Positions 29,061 through 38,186 of a stretch of DNA of 64,000 nt are shown here, piece after piece. The stretch comes from Arcanobacterium_A hippocoleae_A. Its GTDB lineage: Bacteria > Actinomycetota > Actinomycetes > Actinomycetales > Actinomycetaceae. Position 1 is the stretch's first letter, and the number at the start of each line of letters is the position of its first letter. The position numbers and the translations under genes are program-made. The stretch is taken from the NCBI GenBank assembly GCA_040360365.1, contig CP136412.1; one strand, given 5' to 3'. Below the pieces are notes generated by a model. That model worked only from the letters and a program-made list of their open reading frames with translations. It did not search any database and was not told where the DNA came from.

Positions 29061-29906
29061 GCATTTTCCCTTCAATTACCGGCAGGAATGTTCCTGCAAT
29101 CAGCTTTCGATATACACTCTCCGCTGTGGTGTTTTCACCAATTAAATTCGGTTTCCCTTTGCCGTGATAGTCACTTGACCCGAATTGTTCCAGATTTAGT
29201 TCTGCTGCCAGCGAGACCAATTTTTCGCGTTCATTTTCCGGATTGTCCCGATGTTTAATCTCAATACCGAAAAGCCCTGCTTCCGCACTTTGGCGAATTC
29301 CGTCGTCACTTAAAATTTTTCCGCGGGATTTTGCTTTCGGATGGGCAATCACAGTTTTCCCGCCGGCGTCTGCAACCCAAGAAATCATATCAAGCAGATT
29401 CGGAGATTCGTTGCGCACATAGTATTTTGATCCAGGTGTAATAATTTGCGCAAACGCTGCAGAACGGTTTTTGCCGCTCCGATCCGCACCAGCTCATCGG
29501 CAATATGCGGGCGGCCAAGCGTACCGTTTGCTCCGGCATTTTCCATAATTCGTTCCAAATTTATCGGATAATCTTGCGCGACACGCAATGCCATTTCTTT
29601 TACCCGTTCATTGCGGCCATGCCGCATTCGAAAGAAATGTTCCAGCAGTTTCGGATGTTCAGGATTGAATAAGTAGGCTAATAAATGCACAATCACTCCG
29701 CAGTAGGAAGTGGTTGTCTCCATTCCCCGCACAAGCGCAATCCGAGCTGAAACAGCCGCACTGGCGGCTTCCTCCCAGCCGCCGATAGTATCGTGATCAG
29801 TGATTGCAACTGCGTCAAGACCTGCAGCTTTCGCTTTTTGTACAAGCTGCGCCGGAGAGTCTGTCCCGTCGGAAACAAGCGAATGCGTGTGCAAATCAAT
29901 TCGCAT
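29050..29906 (-). CDS. PHP-domain phosphoesterase, one frame break
   Basis: A metal-dependent phosphoesterase of the PHP family. Its ligands include IDLHTHSLVSDGTDSP (residues 3-18), ITDHDT (about 36), the Glu in GMETTTSYCGVIVHLL and the C-terminal GSSDYHG. This type acts on RNA oligonucleotides or 3',5'-bisphosphonucleotides in characterised relatives (RNase AM/YciV); substrate here is inferred. The frame breaks at forward 29468-29472; one added base restores AAKNRSAAFAQIITPG and a 285-residue protein. Confidence 0.87.
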
Positions 29907-30480
29907 CTCAACTCTCCCCGCAGCTCAATCAGAATGCATACTTATACAACATAAAGCTTATAAAATTTATTATTAATAATATTTCGTTAAATACAGTTTT
30001 AATTATCACTCGCAGACTCGTGTTTTTGAAAGTTGAAGAATGTGGCATAGCTTTACTTCTTTCCAGTACTTTCCTGAGCGGACTTTCGTTCGGATATTCA
30101 TCACCGTTGCGTCTTCCAAATTTATTCCGCCGCTGCACGTTTGTTCTACCATTGAACGAAATTTCATCAGCACAAATTAATTGCAAACCCAAGCGCAGCA
30201 CGATTTTTTTGAAATCGACGGCTGATTTTCATCAGATACTGCAAAATTTCTACACCGTACAGTTTATGCTGGGGAAATTCCGCAAATCGGATGATTCAAG
30301 GCCGCATTATTCAATAACTTCGGAAAATACATTTTCCGGCAACAACCAACAGCCAGCAGTCAACAGCCAACATTGACGTAATTAAAGCGCATTGATTCGA
30401 GTAACACGCTTTAATTCACGCTTTAATTTGCTCCTGCTAAGAGCAAAACGGCACGTTATCAAAACAGAAAGCATGGAATA
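29907..30480. other. Long intergenic region upstream of the aminopeptidase gene
   Basis: About 570 bp, strongly AT-rich, with no convincing gene. A 10-bp inverted repeat and a 12-bp tandem repeat lie at its right end (30380-30428, listed separately), about 50 bp before the aminopeptidase start. A run CAACAACCAACAGCCAGC near 30342-30372 is low-complexity. Confidence 0.5.
30380..30428. repeat. Inverted plus tandem repeat upstream of aminopeptidase P
   Basis: AATTAAAGCG (30380) pairs exactly with CGCTTTAATT (30407). The right arm is part of a perfect tandem duplication, CACGCTTTAATT twice at 30405-30428. Three copies of the same half-site 50-100 bp before a gene suggest a regulator-binding array. 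Confidence 0.45.
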
Positions 30481-32049
30481 ATGGGTTGCATGAGTGAGTT
30501 AAAAAATAATGCCGAAAAAAATAGTGAATTTGAAATCGCAAAAGAAATCGAAAATCGCGCACACAATCGAACCAAACGACCAGGCGCTGCCGCTTTCCGG
30601 AAGTTCATCGGTGAAGATTGGGGTCCGCGCCCGGCTGGTCCGGCGCGTAGCGCAGCCGCTGACTATCTGCCTGCACGCCATGCGAAACTTGGCAAACAGT
30701 TTCTTGGCGAGCGGCTGGTTTTCCCGGCTGGAGATTTACAGGTGCGCTCGAACGATACCGACTACCGTTTCCGTGCACACTCGGCATTTTCTCACCTTAC
30801 CGGACTCGGTCAGGAAGATGAACCGGGTGCGGTGCTCGTGCTTGAACCAATTTTCGATGCGGACGGAGAAAATGCTACCCCCACCCACGAAGCTACACTT
30901 TATTTTCACCCCCGCGCTTCGCGTACTGCCGAAGAATTCTGGGCTGACTCGCGTCACGGTGAATTCTGGGTTGGAGCACGTCTTTCTGCCTCCGAAATGA
31001 GCACACTTACCGGGATAAAGACGGCACACATTGATGGGCTGCGCGATGCGCTGGCAAAGGATCTCGGTGCTGGTCAAACCCAGTTGCGGATGATTACAAA
31101 TGTCGATGCGAAAATTGACGCGTTAGTACAGGAATTGCGCCAGCAAAATGCGATTGCCGAGAGAAGCGCAGCAGCCGATTTCGAACTTGCCGAAGCCGCT
31201 TCTGAACTTCGGCTGATTAAAGACGAATACGAAATTTCAGAAATGCAGAAAGCGGTAGCCGCCACCCATGCGGGCTTTACTGAAATTCTGCGCAGTCTTC
31301 CGCGTGCAGTTGGGCATTGGCGGGGTGAACGGGTAGTTGAAGGCGCTTTCGGAGCGAAAGCTCGTGAAGAAGGTAACGGCTTGGGTTACGACACCATTGC
31401 CGCTTCCGGAAATCATGCAAACACATTGCACTGGATTGCTAACGACGGCCCAGTTCGTGAAGGTGATTTAATCCTTGTAGATGCCGGTGTGGAGGTGGAT
31501 TCACTTTATACTGCAGACATCACCCGCACACTTCCGGTAAACGGAAAATTTAACGACACACAGCGTGAAGTTTATGAAGCAGTGCTTGCAGCGTGTGAAG
31601 CTGCTCTGCAAAAGGCAAATGAACCAGGCGTACGTTTCCGCGATGTTCATACTGCCGCGATGGAAGTTATTGCCAAATATCTTGAAGAATGGGGAGTACT
31701 TCCAGTATCTGCGGAAGAATCCCTCAATCCGGAAGGGCAGTATCATCGACGCTGGATGCCGCACGGCACCTCTCATCATCTTGGTCTTGACGTACACGAT
31801 TGCGCTCAGGCAAAACGTGAACTCTATGATCTTGCCGAGCTGGAACCAGGAATGATTTTCACAATCGAACCCGGGATTTATTTCCGTGCAGATGATTTAA
31901 AGGTGCCTGAACGTTTCCGCGGTATCGGCGTGCGTATTGAAGATGACATCCTGATGACTCCAACTGGGGCAATCCGCCTTTCTGAAGATATTCCGCGTAC
32001 CGTCGAAGCTGTAGAAGCATGGATTAAATCTGCCCAGGACGAAAGATAA
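30481..32049 (+). CDS. Xaa-Pro aminopeptidase (aminopeptidase P, M24)
   Basis: A 519-522-residue dimetal peptidase that removes an N-terminal residue before proline. The N-terminal creatinase-like domain spans about 1-230. The catalytic pita-bread domain has ligands in LVDAGVEVDSLYTADITRT (two Asp), HGTSHHLGLDVHD (His), TIEPGIYF (Glu) and VRIEDDI (Glu). The frame is intact. Either ATG 30481 (MGCMSEL) or ATG 30490 (MSEL) may be the start; the second gives the more usual N-terminus. Confidence 0.92.
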   Translation: MGCMSELKNNAEKNSEFEIAKEIENRAHNRTKRPGAAAFRKFIGEDWGPRPAGPARSAAADYLPARHAKLGKQFLGERLVFPAGDLQVRSNDTDYRFRAHSAFSHLTGLGQEDEPGAVLVLEPIFDADGENATPTHEATLYFHPRASRTAEEFWADSRHGEFWVGARLSASEMSTLTGIKTAHIDGLRDALAKDLGAGQTQLRMITNVDAKIDALVQELRQQNAIAERSAAADFELAEAASELRLIKDEYEISEMQKAVAATHAGFTEILRSLPRAVGHWRGERVVEGAFGAKAREEGNGLGYDTIAASGNHANTLHWIANDGPVREGDLILVDAGVEVDSLYTADITRTLPVNGKFNDTQREVYEAVLAACEAALQKANEPGVRFRDVHTAAMEVIAKYLEEWGVLPVSAEESLNPEGQYHRRWMPHGTSHHLGLDVHDCAQAKRELYDLAELEPGMIFTIEPGIYFRADDLKVPERFRGIGVRIEDDILMTPTGAIRLSEDIPRTVEAVEAWIKSAQDER

Positions 32050-32126
32050 AACAGGCGTCAGCAAAGCTAATCCAGTCTGAAACTGAATTGTAAAAATCAG
32101 CCGCCTAAATTCAACAAGGAGAAAAT

Positions 32127-33545
32127 ATGAGCGTAATCGCGAATCGGCGCGTGTTTATCGGTCGTCTCGCTGGTACTGACGTGTTCGATCCGATTGGGGA
32201 TCGTGTCGGGTCAGTAAAAGATGTAGTCGCCGTATTTCGTTTAAAAGGTGCGCCGCTGGCAGTGGGGTTAGTGGTGGAAGTAGCTGGTAAACGCCGGGTC
32301 TTTCTCCCTCTCACCCGGGTGACGGCAATTGAGAATGGCCAAGTGATTACAAACGGAATCTTGAATATTCGCCGTTTTTCCCAGCGTCCTGCGGAAACGC
32401 TCGTGGTTTCGGAAATGTTTGACCGGGTGGTGAAATTCAAAGACGGATCAGGAACCGCGTTACTTGAAGATGTCGCTATGGAACAGACGAAAGGACGTGA
32501 ATGGCGGCTTACGCAGCTTTACGTAAGAATGAACAAGGATTCCCAAGATGCGGGAAATACCCGAGTGGTCGAAATCAGTGAAGTGACCGGATTAAATACA
32601 AAGCTCGCAAATCAAGGGGCGAGTTCGATTCTCGCTCAGCTTGAAGGAATGAAAGCGCCCGATGTTGCAGATTTACTCCGAGATTTGCCGGATGAACGAA
32701 TCCTTTCCGTCGCAAATGCTCTCGGCGATGAACGCCTTGCAGACATTATCGAAGAACTCGGCGAAGAAGACCGGGTAACAATTATGGGCGGCTTGGACGT
32801 TGAACGCGCAGCAGATGTGCTTGACGTGATGCAGCCTGATGACGCAGCGGATTTGATTTCGACACTGCCGAAGACACAGGCAGAAATACTTCTGAGCCGG
32901 ATGGAACCGGATGAAGCGAATGATGTGCGGCGTTTGATGTCTTATGAAGGCCGCTCCGCCGGCGGTTTAATGACGACGGAACCGATTGTCCTTCCGCCTG
33001 ACGCCACTGTCGCTACGGCGCTTGCACACGCGCGCCGAATTGATATTCCGCCGGCGCTGGCAACAATGATTTTTGTCTGCCGGCCGCCGCTTGAGACTCC
33101 AACGGGACGCTTTCTCGGTGTTGTTCATCTGCAGCGTGCACTTCGTGAACCTCCGGCGACACTGCTCGGTTCACTTATTGATTCCGATTTGGAACCTTTC
33201 ACCCCGGATGTCGAGATTGGAACGATTACCCGCGTATTTGCAACCTACAATATCACCGCAATGCCTGTGGTGGATGAAAAATTATTGGTTGGCGCTGTGT
33301 CTGTAGACGATGTACTTGATCATCTCTTGCCGAAACATTGGCGTGATTACGATGAGCTGATTTTAGATCAGGCAATTAATGAAAGTTACGGAGCTGAAAG
33401 TGAAGAATGGGAAGAACAGCAAACCGAACTCAGCGCAGCAGATTATCAAGAAAAATTTGAGACATTCAACCCGGTATTGCCGATGAAACTACGTATTCGG
33501 AAAATACTGATTGGGAAAGTAACCAAAGCTGAAATGAGGAGGTAG
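32127..33545 (+). CDS. MgtE N-terminal/CBS domain protein without a channel domain
   Basis: A 472-residue cytoplasmic protein. A PRC-barrel-like N-terminal domain (RRVFIGRLAGTDVFDPIGDRVGSV is split over residues 6-29) is followed by the MgtE_N superhelix (LRDLPDERILSVANALGDERLADII, ADLISTLPKTQAEILLSRM) and a pair of CBS domains (about 280-410, with YEGRSAGGLMTTEPIVL and VVDEKLLVGAVSVDDVLDHLL). Unlike true MgtE magnesium channels it ends without membrane helices. It is followed 4 nt later by a DUF1003 membrane protein, a pairing known in actinobacteria; the two may act together as Mg2+-responsive membrane component and sensor. Confidence 0.85.
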   Translation: MSVIANRRVFIGRLAGTDVFDPIGDRVGSVKDVVAVFRLKGAPLAVGLVVEVAGKRRVFLPLTRVTAIENGQVITNGILNIRRFSQRPAETLVVSEMFDRVVKFKDGSGTALLEDVAMEQTKGREWRLTQLYVRMNKDSQDAGNTRVVEISEVTGLNTKLANQGASSILAQLEGMKAPDVADLLRDLPDERILSVANALGDERLADIIEELGEEDRVTIMGGLDVERAADVLDVMQPDDAADLISTLPKTQAEILLSRMEPDEANDVRRLMSYEGRSAGGLMTTEPIVLPPDATVATALAHARRIDIPPALATMIFVCRPPLETPTGRFLGVVHLQRALREPPATLLGSLIDSDLEPFTPDVEIGTITRVFATYNITAMPVVDEKLLVGAVSVDDVLDHLLPKHWRDYDELILDQAINESYGAESEEWEEQQTELSAADYQEKFETFNPVLPMKLRIRKILIGKVTKAEMRR

Positions 33546-33549
33546 GCAA

Positions 33550-34187
33550 ATGCCAGAGTCTTTCGATAAACCGCTTGATAAGAGCGCCCGGAAAATGCGG
33601 AAATCCCGCTTCGATTCTGAAGTCTCTGGAATCGCAGCTGAGCGGATTGCCAGATTTACCGGCACCCCCAGTTCTTGATTTATTTGACTGTTTTCGTGGT
33701 GATTTGGATTGCGTGGAATACGCTTGCACCGGAATATTTACAGTTCGATTCAGCAGCTCTCGGCTTTACTGCGCTCACCTTAATGTTATCTTTACAGGCT
33801 TCTTATTCTGCTCCGCTGATTTTGCTTGCGCAAAACCGGCAAGATGATCGCGATCGGGTAACGGCACAGCGCGATCGGCTTCTTGCTGCGCAGAATCTTG
33901 CGGATACCGAATATTTGACACGCGAAATTGCTGCGCTTCGTCTTGGACTCGGTGAGGTTGCAACACGTGATTTCATTCGGTCGGAGCTGCGCGATGTCCT
34001 CGAAAGGTTTGAAGAAACAAAAGAGGAGCTTACAAAACGCGATATTGCGATTAAGGAACTTACGGCTCGGATTGCACAGCTTGAGAAAAGTAATGCGCAA
34101 ATTAACAGTAAAAACAGTGAAAACAGCGAAAATATCGGCAGTGAAAATTTCCGCACCGCGAACAATCCGCACAGTGATTTTCAGTAA
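33550..34187 (+). CDS. DUF1003 membrane protein, one frame break
   Basis: A small membrane protein with two transmembrane helices (QFLIYLTVFVVIWIAWN and ALTLMLSLQASYSAPLIL), the invariant SxxAPLILLAQNRQDDRDR stretch after them, then a coiled coil (residues about 125-195) and an Asn/Ser-rich tail. The C-run at 33665-33669 lacks one base; with it the N-terminal FTGTPQF joins the first helix, giving 212 residues. A GAGGAGG site lies before the ATG, which is 4 nt after the MgtE-N stop, so the genes are co-translated. Confidence 0.88.
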
Positions 34188-34240
34188 TATTATTCAGTAA
34201 TATTCGCCATAACATTCCGAAAAATCAGCTAAGTCTTTGT

Positions 34241-34255
34241 TTCCTCATGGAGGAA
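34241..34255. promoter_or_regulatory. Short perfect palindrome before the Mrp gene
   Basis: TTCCTC-atg-GAGGAA, a 6-3-6 inverted repeat ending 29 nt before the Mrp start. It could be a regulator site or fold in the leader; nothing more can be said. Confidence 0.25.
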
Positions 34256-34284
34256 CTAACAAAATATAGGTTAAGATTAAAATC

Positions 34285-35412
34285 ATGAGTTTACCTACCA
34301 CAGCAGAACTGACAGCGAAATTAGCAGAAGTACTTGATCCGGAGATTCGCCGCCCGATCACCGAACTCGGGATGGTTGAAAGCGTTGAAATTACCGAAGC
34401 AGGCAAAGCGGCGGTAGCAATTAATTTAACGACGGCAGGCTGCCCGCTGCGCGATTCGATTACCGCTGATATCGAACAGGTTCTTTTGCAGGTGGAAGGT
34501 GTTTCCGCAGTCGAAGTAAAAGTTGGCGTGATGAATGAGGAACAGCGGATAAAGTTGAAGCAGACCTTGCGCGGCGGAGTTCCTGAGCGGGAGATTCCTT
34601 TCGCAAAGCCGAATAGTCTCACTCGGGTCTATGCAATTTCTTCGGGCAAAGGCGGAGTCGGAAAGTCTTCCATGACCGTAAATCTTGCTGCTGCAATGGC
34701 GAAAGACGGTCTAAAAGTAGGTGTGGTCGATGCAGATATTTACGGCTTTTCAATTCCGCAAATGATGGGAGTAACAACTCCGCCGCAAATTTTGGATAAT
34801 ATGATTATTCCGCCGGTGGCGCATGGTGTGAAAGTCATTTCCATCGGGATGTTTTTGGAAGAGAATACGCCGGTGGTTTGGCGCGGTCCAATGCTGCATC
34901 GTGCACTCGAACAATTTTTCGCAGATGTTTTCTGGGGCGATATTGATGTGCTTTTAATTGATCTTCCACCAGGAACTGGGGATATTGCGATTTCTGTTGC
35001 ACAGCTGATTCCAAATGCGGAAATTATTGTTGTTACTACACCGCAGTCTGCTGCCGCTGAAGTTGCCGAACGCGCAGGGATGATGGCGAAGCAAACAGAA
35101 CAAAAAGTGGTTGGCGTAATCGAAAATATGAGTTATCTTCTTGCTCCTGACGGCACAAGAATGGAGATTTTTGGAAATGGCGGCGGCGAAACTCTTGCTG
35201 CTCAGCTTTCAGATTTACTCGAATCTGAGGTTCCGCTGCTGGCAAAAGTACCGCTTGAACAGCCATTGCGCGAAGGCGGAGATGCTGGGGTTCCTTTTGC
35301 GGTCAGTTCGGGTTCGTCTGAAGCACAGGAAGCAATTCGTGCAGTTGCAAAGAAACTTGCAAACCGGGCACGCGGTCTTTCCGGACGCGCACTTTCTGTT
35401 TCACCAGTCTAA
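34285..35412 (+). CDS. Mrp/NBP35-family Fe-S cluster carrier ATPase
   Basis: A 375-residue P-loop protein. An N-terminal MIP18/DUF59 domain (LDPEIRRPITELGMVESVEI, about 17-90) is fused to the Mrp ATPase domain: deviant Walker A SSGKGGVGKSS (about 117), VDADIYGFSIP, LIDLPPGTGDIAIS and the PQSAAAEVAERAGMMA segment. Proteins of this type bind and transfer Fe-S clusters to apo-proteins. The frame is intact. An in-frame Cys pair typical of some members (CxxC) is not seen, which is common in actinobacterial versions. Confidence 0.9.
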   Translation: MSLPTTAELTAKLAEVLDPEIRRPITELGMVESVEITEAGKAAVAINLTTAGCPLRDSITADIEQVLLQVEGVSAVEVKVGVMNEEQRIKLKQTLRGGVPEREIPFAKPNSLTRVYAISSGKGGVGKSSMTVNLAAAMAKDGLKVGVVDADIYGFSIPQMMGVTTPPQILDNMIIPPVAHGVKVISIGMFLEENTPVVWRGPMLHRALEQFFADVFWGDIDVLLIDLPPGTGDIAISVAQLIPNAEIIVVTTPQSAAAEVAERAGMMAKQTEQKVVGVIENMSYLLAPDGTRMEIFGNGGGETLAAQLSDLLESEVPLLAKVPLEQPLREGGDAGVPFAVSSGSSEAQEAIRAVAKKLANRARGLSGRALSVSPV

Positions 35413-35627
35413 AACTGCCGATATCAGCTAAAGTTATTAGTGCCGCTGGTTACTGTTGCCGATTTTTGTTTTCAGATTTCGGTTTTCACAGCACTGGCCT
35501 GCACAGCACTCAGGTTTTGATTTCTGAGATATTTTTATTGTAATCATCACTTGTGTGCCGTGAACTGTGCAATCAGCGATTGATACGCACACGAAAACAC
35601 TGCACACATCACATATAAAGGGAAAAC

Positions 35628-36260
35628 ATGACCGCGAATAAAGCAGCCTCCTGGTCCTATTGCGAACAGGTAATCAACGAGACTTCATTACTTATTGCAA
35701 AAGCAAGATTTGAGGCTGAAGAGCTTGGAATTACTCCGGTTACTGCTGCTGCCGGGAATTTCCTGACCAGTTTGGCAAGCCTGCCGCAGGTGAAATCAAT
35801 CGCTGAAGTCGGCACCGGCACAGGTGTTTCCGCACTTTATATGTTTGAATCAAAACGCGATGTGGTAATCACTTCAATCGATATTGAATCGGAGGCGCAA
35901 AATTATGCTCGCGAATTTTTCACTAATGCCGGGCTGCGCCCCTCACGTTACCGGTTAATAAACGGCCGTTCTGTTGACTTGCTGCCGCGGCTAGCAAAAG
36001 ATTCTTATGATTTGGTTCTTCTCGACGGCGATCCGCTTGAAGCCGCAGGAGATGCAATGGAAGCTGTGCGGATGCTCCGCCAAGGCGGGATGCTTGTAAT
36101 TTTGCATGCATTGCGCAACGATCTTGTAGCGGATCCGGCAAAGCGTGACGAAGCGACCGTCGCACTGCGAAATCTGGGGCTGGATTTGATTTCATCTGAA
36201 GATGTGACTGCGACGCTGCTTCCGCTCAGTGATGGAATTATTTTCGCAGTGAAGAAGTAA
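35628..36260 (+). CDS. Class I SAM-dependent O-methyltransferase
   Basis: A 210-residue Rossmann methyltransferase of the caffeoyl-CoA/catechol OMT group, like Rv1220c of mycobacteria. It has the SAM-binding EVGTGTGVSALYM (about residue 61), the acidic loop TSIDIE, and LVLLDGDPLEAAGDAMEAVRMLRQGGMLVI. The usual metal-binding Asp in the D-G-D position is present. An AAAGGGAAAAC stretch precedes the ATG. Substrate unknown; in actinobacteria the gene typically lies near the Mrp and tatA region, as here. Confidence 0.87.
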   Translation: MTANKAASWSYCEQVINETSLLIAKARFEAEELGITPVTAAAGNFLTSLASLPQVKSIAEVGTGTGVSALYMFESKRDVVITSIDIESEAQNYAREFFTNAGLRPSRYRLINGRSVDLLPRLAKDSYDLVLLDGDPLEAAGDAMEAVRMLRQGGMLVILHALRNDLVADPAKRDEATVALRNLGLDLISSEDVTATLLPLSDGIIFAVKK

Positions 36261-36307
36261 GCACTATTAATTTCCTGCGGTAACTTCACTTAAATCCGTA
36301 TCTGTAA

Positions 36308-36355
36308 CGAAAGCTGGGATATTTTATCGTGATTGCTTAATTTTCCCAGCTTTCG
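36308..36355. terminator. Hairpin between convergent methyltransferase and DUF3117 genes
   Basis: CGAAAGCTGGGA at 36308 pairs perfectly with TCCCAGCTTTCG at 36344 (12 pairs, 24-nt loop). It lies between convergent genes and probably ends both transcripts, though a U-tract is weak. Confidence 0.55.
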
Positions 36356-36412
36356 CAGTGCGATTGGTTTTCTCTCTGAATTATTGAACTGTATATACTG
36401 GCATTTTACTTG

Positions 36413-36589
36413 TTATTTAACTTCTTTTAAATGGTCGGTTACTACTTTTGCCAGCTCGTTTAATTCAGCGTCTTTGAATAGGAGCACCATCCGTCCGCCG
36501 CCTTCAAGCGGGATTTTCACCGTGACTCCGTGATTATCGCGCTCTGCTTCGAGCGGACCATCGCCGGTGCGTGGTTTCATTGCTGCCAT
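36413..36589 (-). CDS. DUF3117 family protein
   Basis: A 58-residue protein recognisable as the actinobacterial family DUF3117 from MAAMKPRTGDGPLEAERD, then VKIPLEGGGRMVLLF and a helical end. An AAGGAG site lies 6 nt before the ATG (forward strand complement at 36596-36601). The family is nearly universal and highly conserved in actinobacteria, with no established function. The start could also be the internal Met at residue 4. Confidence 0.88.
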   Translation of the reverse strand: MAAMKPRTGDGPLEAERDNHGVTVKIPLEGGGRMVLLFKDAELNELAKVVTDHLKEVK

Positions 36590-36830
36590 TTTGAACTCCT
36601 TCGCTCAACGAACATTTTGCACGAAATATAATCATGTAACTGTCCGCCACAATTTCACCTGCAAAGACTGCCAGCCTGCGCGCCGCATTGCGGCAAGCTG
36701 CAATATAGTTTCATTCTACGCAAAGTTTGCCAGCAAGTCAGGTAAATTGCTTTTTCTTACAAATTTCTTTGGATGTGATCCGCATTATTGTTTTCAGCAT
36801 TACAAGGAAGTATTGTGTATTCTCTGTATT

Positions 36831-37589
36831 TTATTTTTCTGCAAGCAAACGTTTTAATCCAGCAGATACTGCTGCAACAGCTTCTTCTGCTGTGTCTACA
36901 ACTTTGATCAGTTCAAGATTATCCGAGGTAATCATTCTTTCACGCACAAGCGTATCTTGAATCCAGTCTACGAGTCCGCCCCAAAATTCTTTGCCGACCA
37001 ACACAATTGGAAAGCTGGAAATCTTGTTTGTTTGCACCAACGTCACAGCTTCAAACAGCTCGTCGAGTGTGCCGAATCCGCCTGGAAGTACTACGAATCC
37101 GAGTGCGTATTTTACAAACATCAGTTTGCGTACAAAAAAGTAGCGAAAGTTAATACCGAGATTTACGTATTCGTTGATTCCCTGTTCAAACGGTAATTCA
37201 ATCCCGAGTCCAACGGATGTTCCCCGGCTTCGGCAGCGCCTTTGTTTGCCGCTTCCATGATTCCGTGCCCGCCGCCGGTAATTACTGCAAAGTCTCGATT
37301 CACCAGCTCACCGGCAATTTTGGCTGCAAGTTCGTAATATTTCTCCCCGGCTTGGTACGTGCCGATCCGAACATTGAAATTGCTGGTCCCACATCATGCA
37401 TCGCGTCGAAACCTTCAAATATTTCAGATTGGATTCGCATAATCCGCCAGCTATCGGAAATTCGATCTTTTTCGATTGTTTCCGTTTAAGTTTCGGACTC
37501 AGCAGCGCCGCATCAAAAGTCTCTTCAGGAATCTGTGTTCCGCGCAGAATTAGCGGCCCGGTTTGATATTTTTCGCGATTATTTTTCAT
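36831..37589 (-). CDS. LOG-family protein (TIGR00730), three frame breaks
   Basis: A Rossmann-fold nucleotide-5'-monophosphate phosphoribohydrolase, the lysine-decarboxylase-like LOG family that releases base from nucleotides (cytokinin activation in plants and some actinobacteria). The two signature motifs are present: ITGGGHGIMEAAN and LPGGFGTLDELFE. Single bases are missing at 37468-37472, 37345-37348 and 37222-37225. Corrected, the protein is 253 residues and reads SDSWRIMRIQSEIFEGFDAM across the first junction. The N-terminal extension before SDSWR is typical of actinobacterial members. Confidence 0.85.
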
Positions 37590-38186
37590 GCTTCTAAAAA
37601 TAGCGCACAGAGTTTACCAATAGTTTAATAAACATGTTTTCGCTGAATTTTTGCGCTGCAAGCGCACTGCCGTTAATGAATGATCCTGCGGAAATGTTAC
37701 ATACTGCAGAAATTATGATGAAGTTGTTATCTAATATAGCTGTCACCAATTTCCGGAAAGGCAGTTTCTTATGTTCAGGCAGACGGGAGATTCAGGAATA
37801 TATAAAATATTCTGTGGAAATACAAGTACTTTTATGATTTATATAGTGAAGAATTAGATTGTTGCAGATTCTTAATATTCACTATCTTGCAGTAAAACCG
37901 GAATTATCATAATTTTTCCCCGGCGGCGGGCATTTTCCGCCGTTTACGTTAAATAACATAGATTTTACCTCCAACATGGCAATGATCTTTTCCGCATTAT
38001 CAGACATCATCTTATTCAAAACAGAAATCACACGGATAAAAAGCAATAGGTTATGTCTAGACATTGCGGTAATTCGAATCTGATTCTTCATATTTTCAAT
38101 ATTGCTTACACTGCCGAAATAAAAAATTTCGGCTGCAGTGGGGATAACTTCAAGAAATTTGCGGAAACTACGAGTAAAATAAACGC
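37590..38186. other. Intergenic region upstream of punA, with possible small gene and hairpins
   Basis: About 600 bp, AT-rich. It contains a possible 60-codon minus-strand frame (37882-38064), a 12-bp palindrome ATGTCTAGACAT (38053-38064), and an 8-bp perfect hairpin GCCGAAAT/ATTTCGGC with a 5-A loop (38113-38133) ending 53 nt before the punA start. Nothing else could be assigned. Confidence 0.5.
37882..38064 (-). CDS. Possible small peptide gene, double-Gly-like motif
   Basis: A 60-codon frame, MSRHNLLLF to NSGFTAR, in otherwise empty DNA. A strong ribosome site (GGAGGT, 7 nt spacing) precedes an internal ATG that would give a 25-residue peptide MLFNVNGGKCPPPGKNYDNS plus GFTAR. The GG before KCPPPGK is reminiscent of leader cleavage sites in peptide precursors, but no processing gene lies nearby. 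It could equally be chance. Low confidence. Confidence 0.25.
   Translation of the reverse strand: MSRHNLLLFIRVISVLNKMMSDNAEKIIAMLEVKSMLFNVNGGKCPPPGKNYDNSGFTAR

Noticed and set aside
29804..30376. Plus-strand frame of 190 codons
   Set aside because: Begins antisense to the PHP gene and continues through AT-rich spacer without a ribosome site; the repeated hydrophobic/Ser composition is typical of chance.
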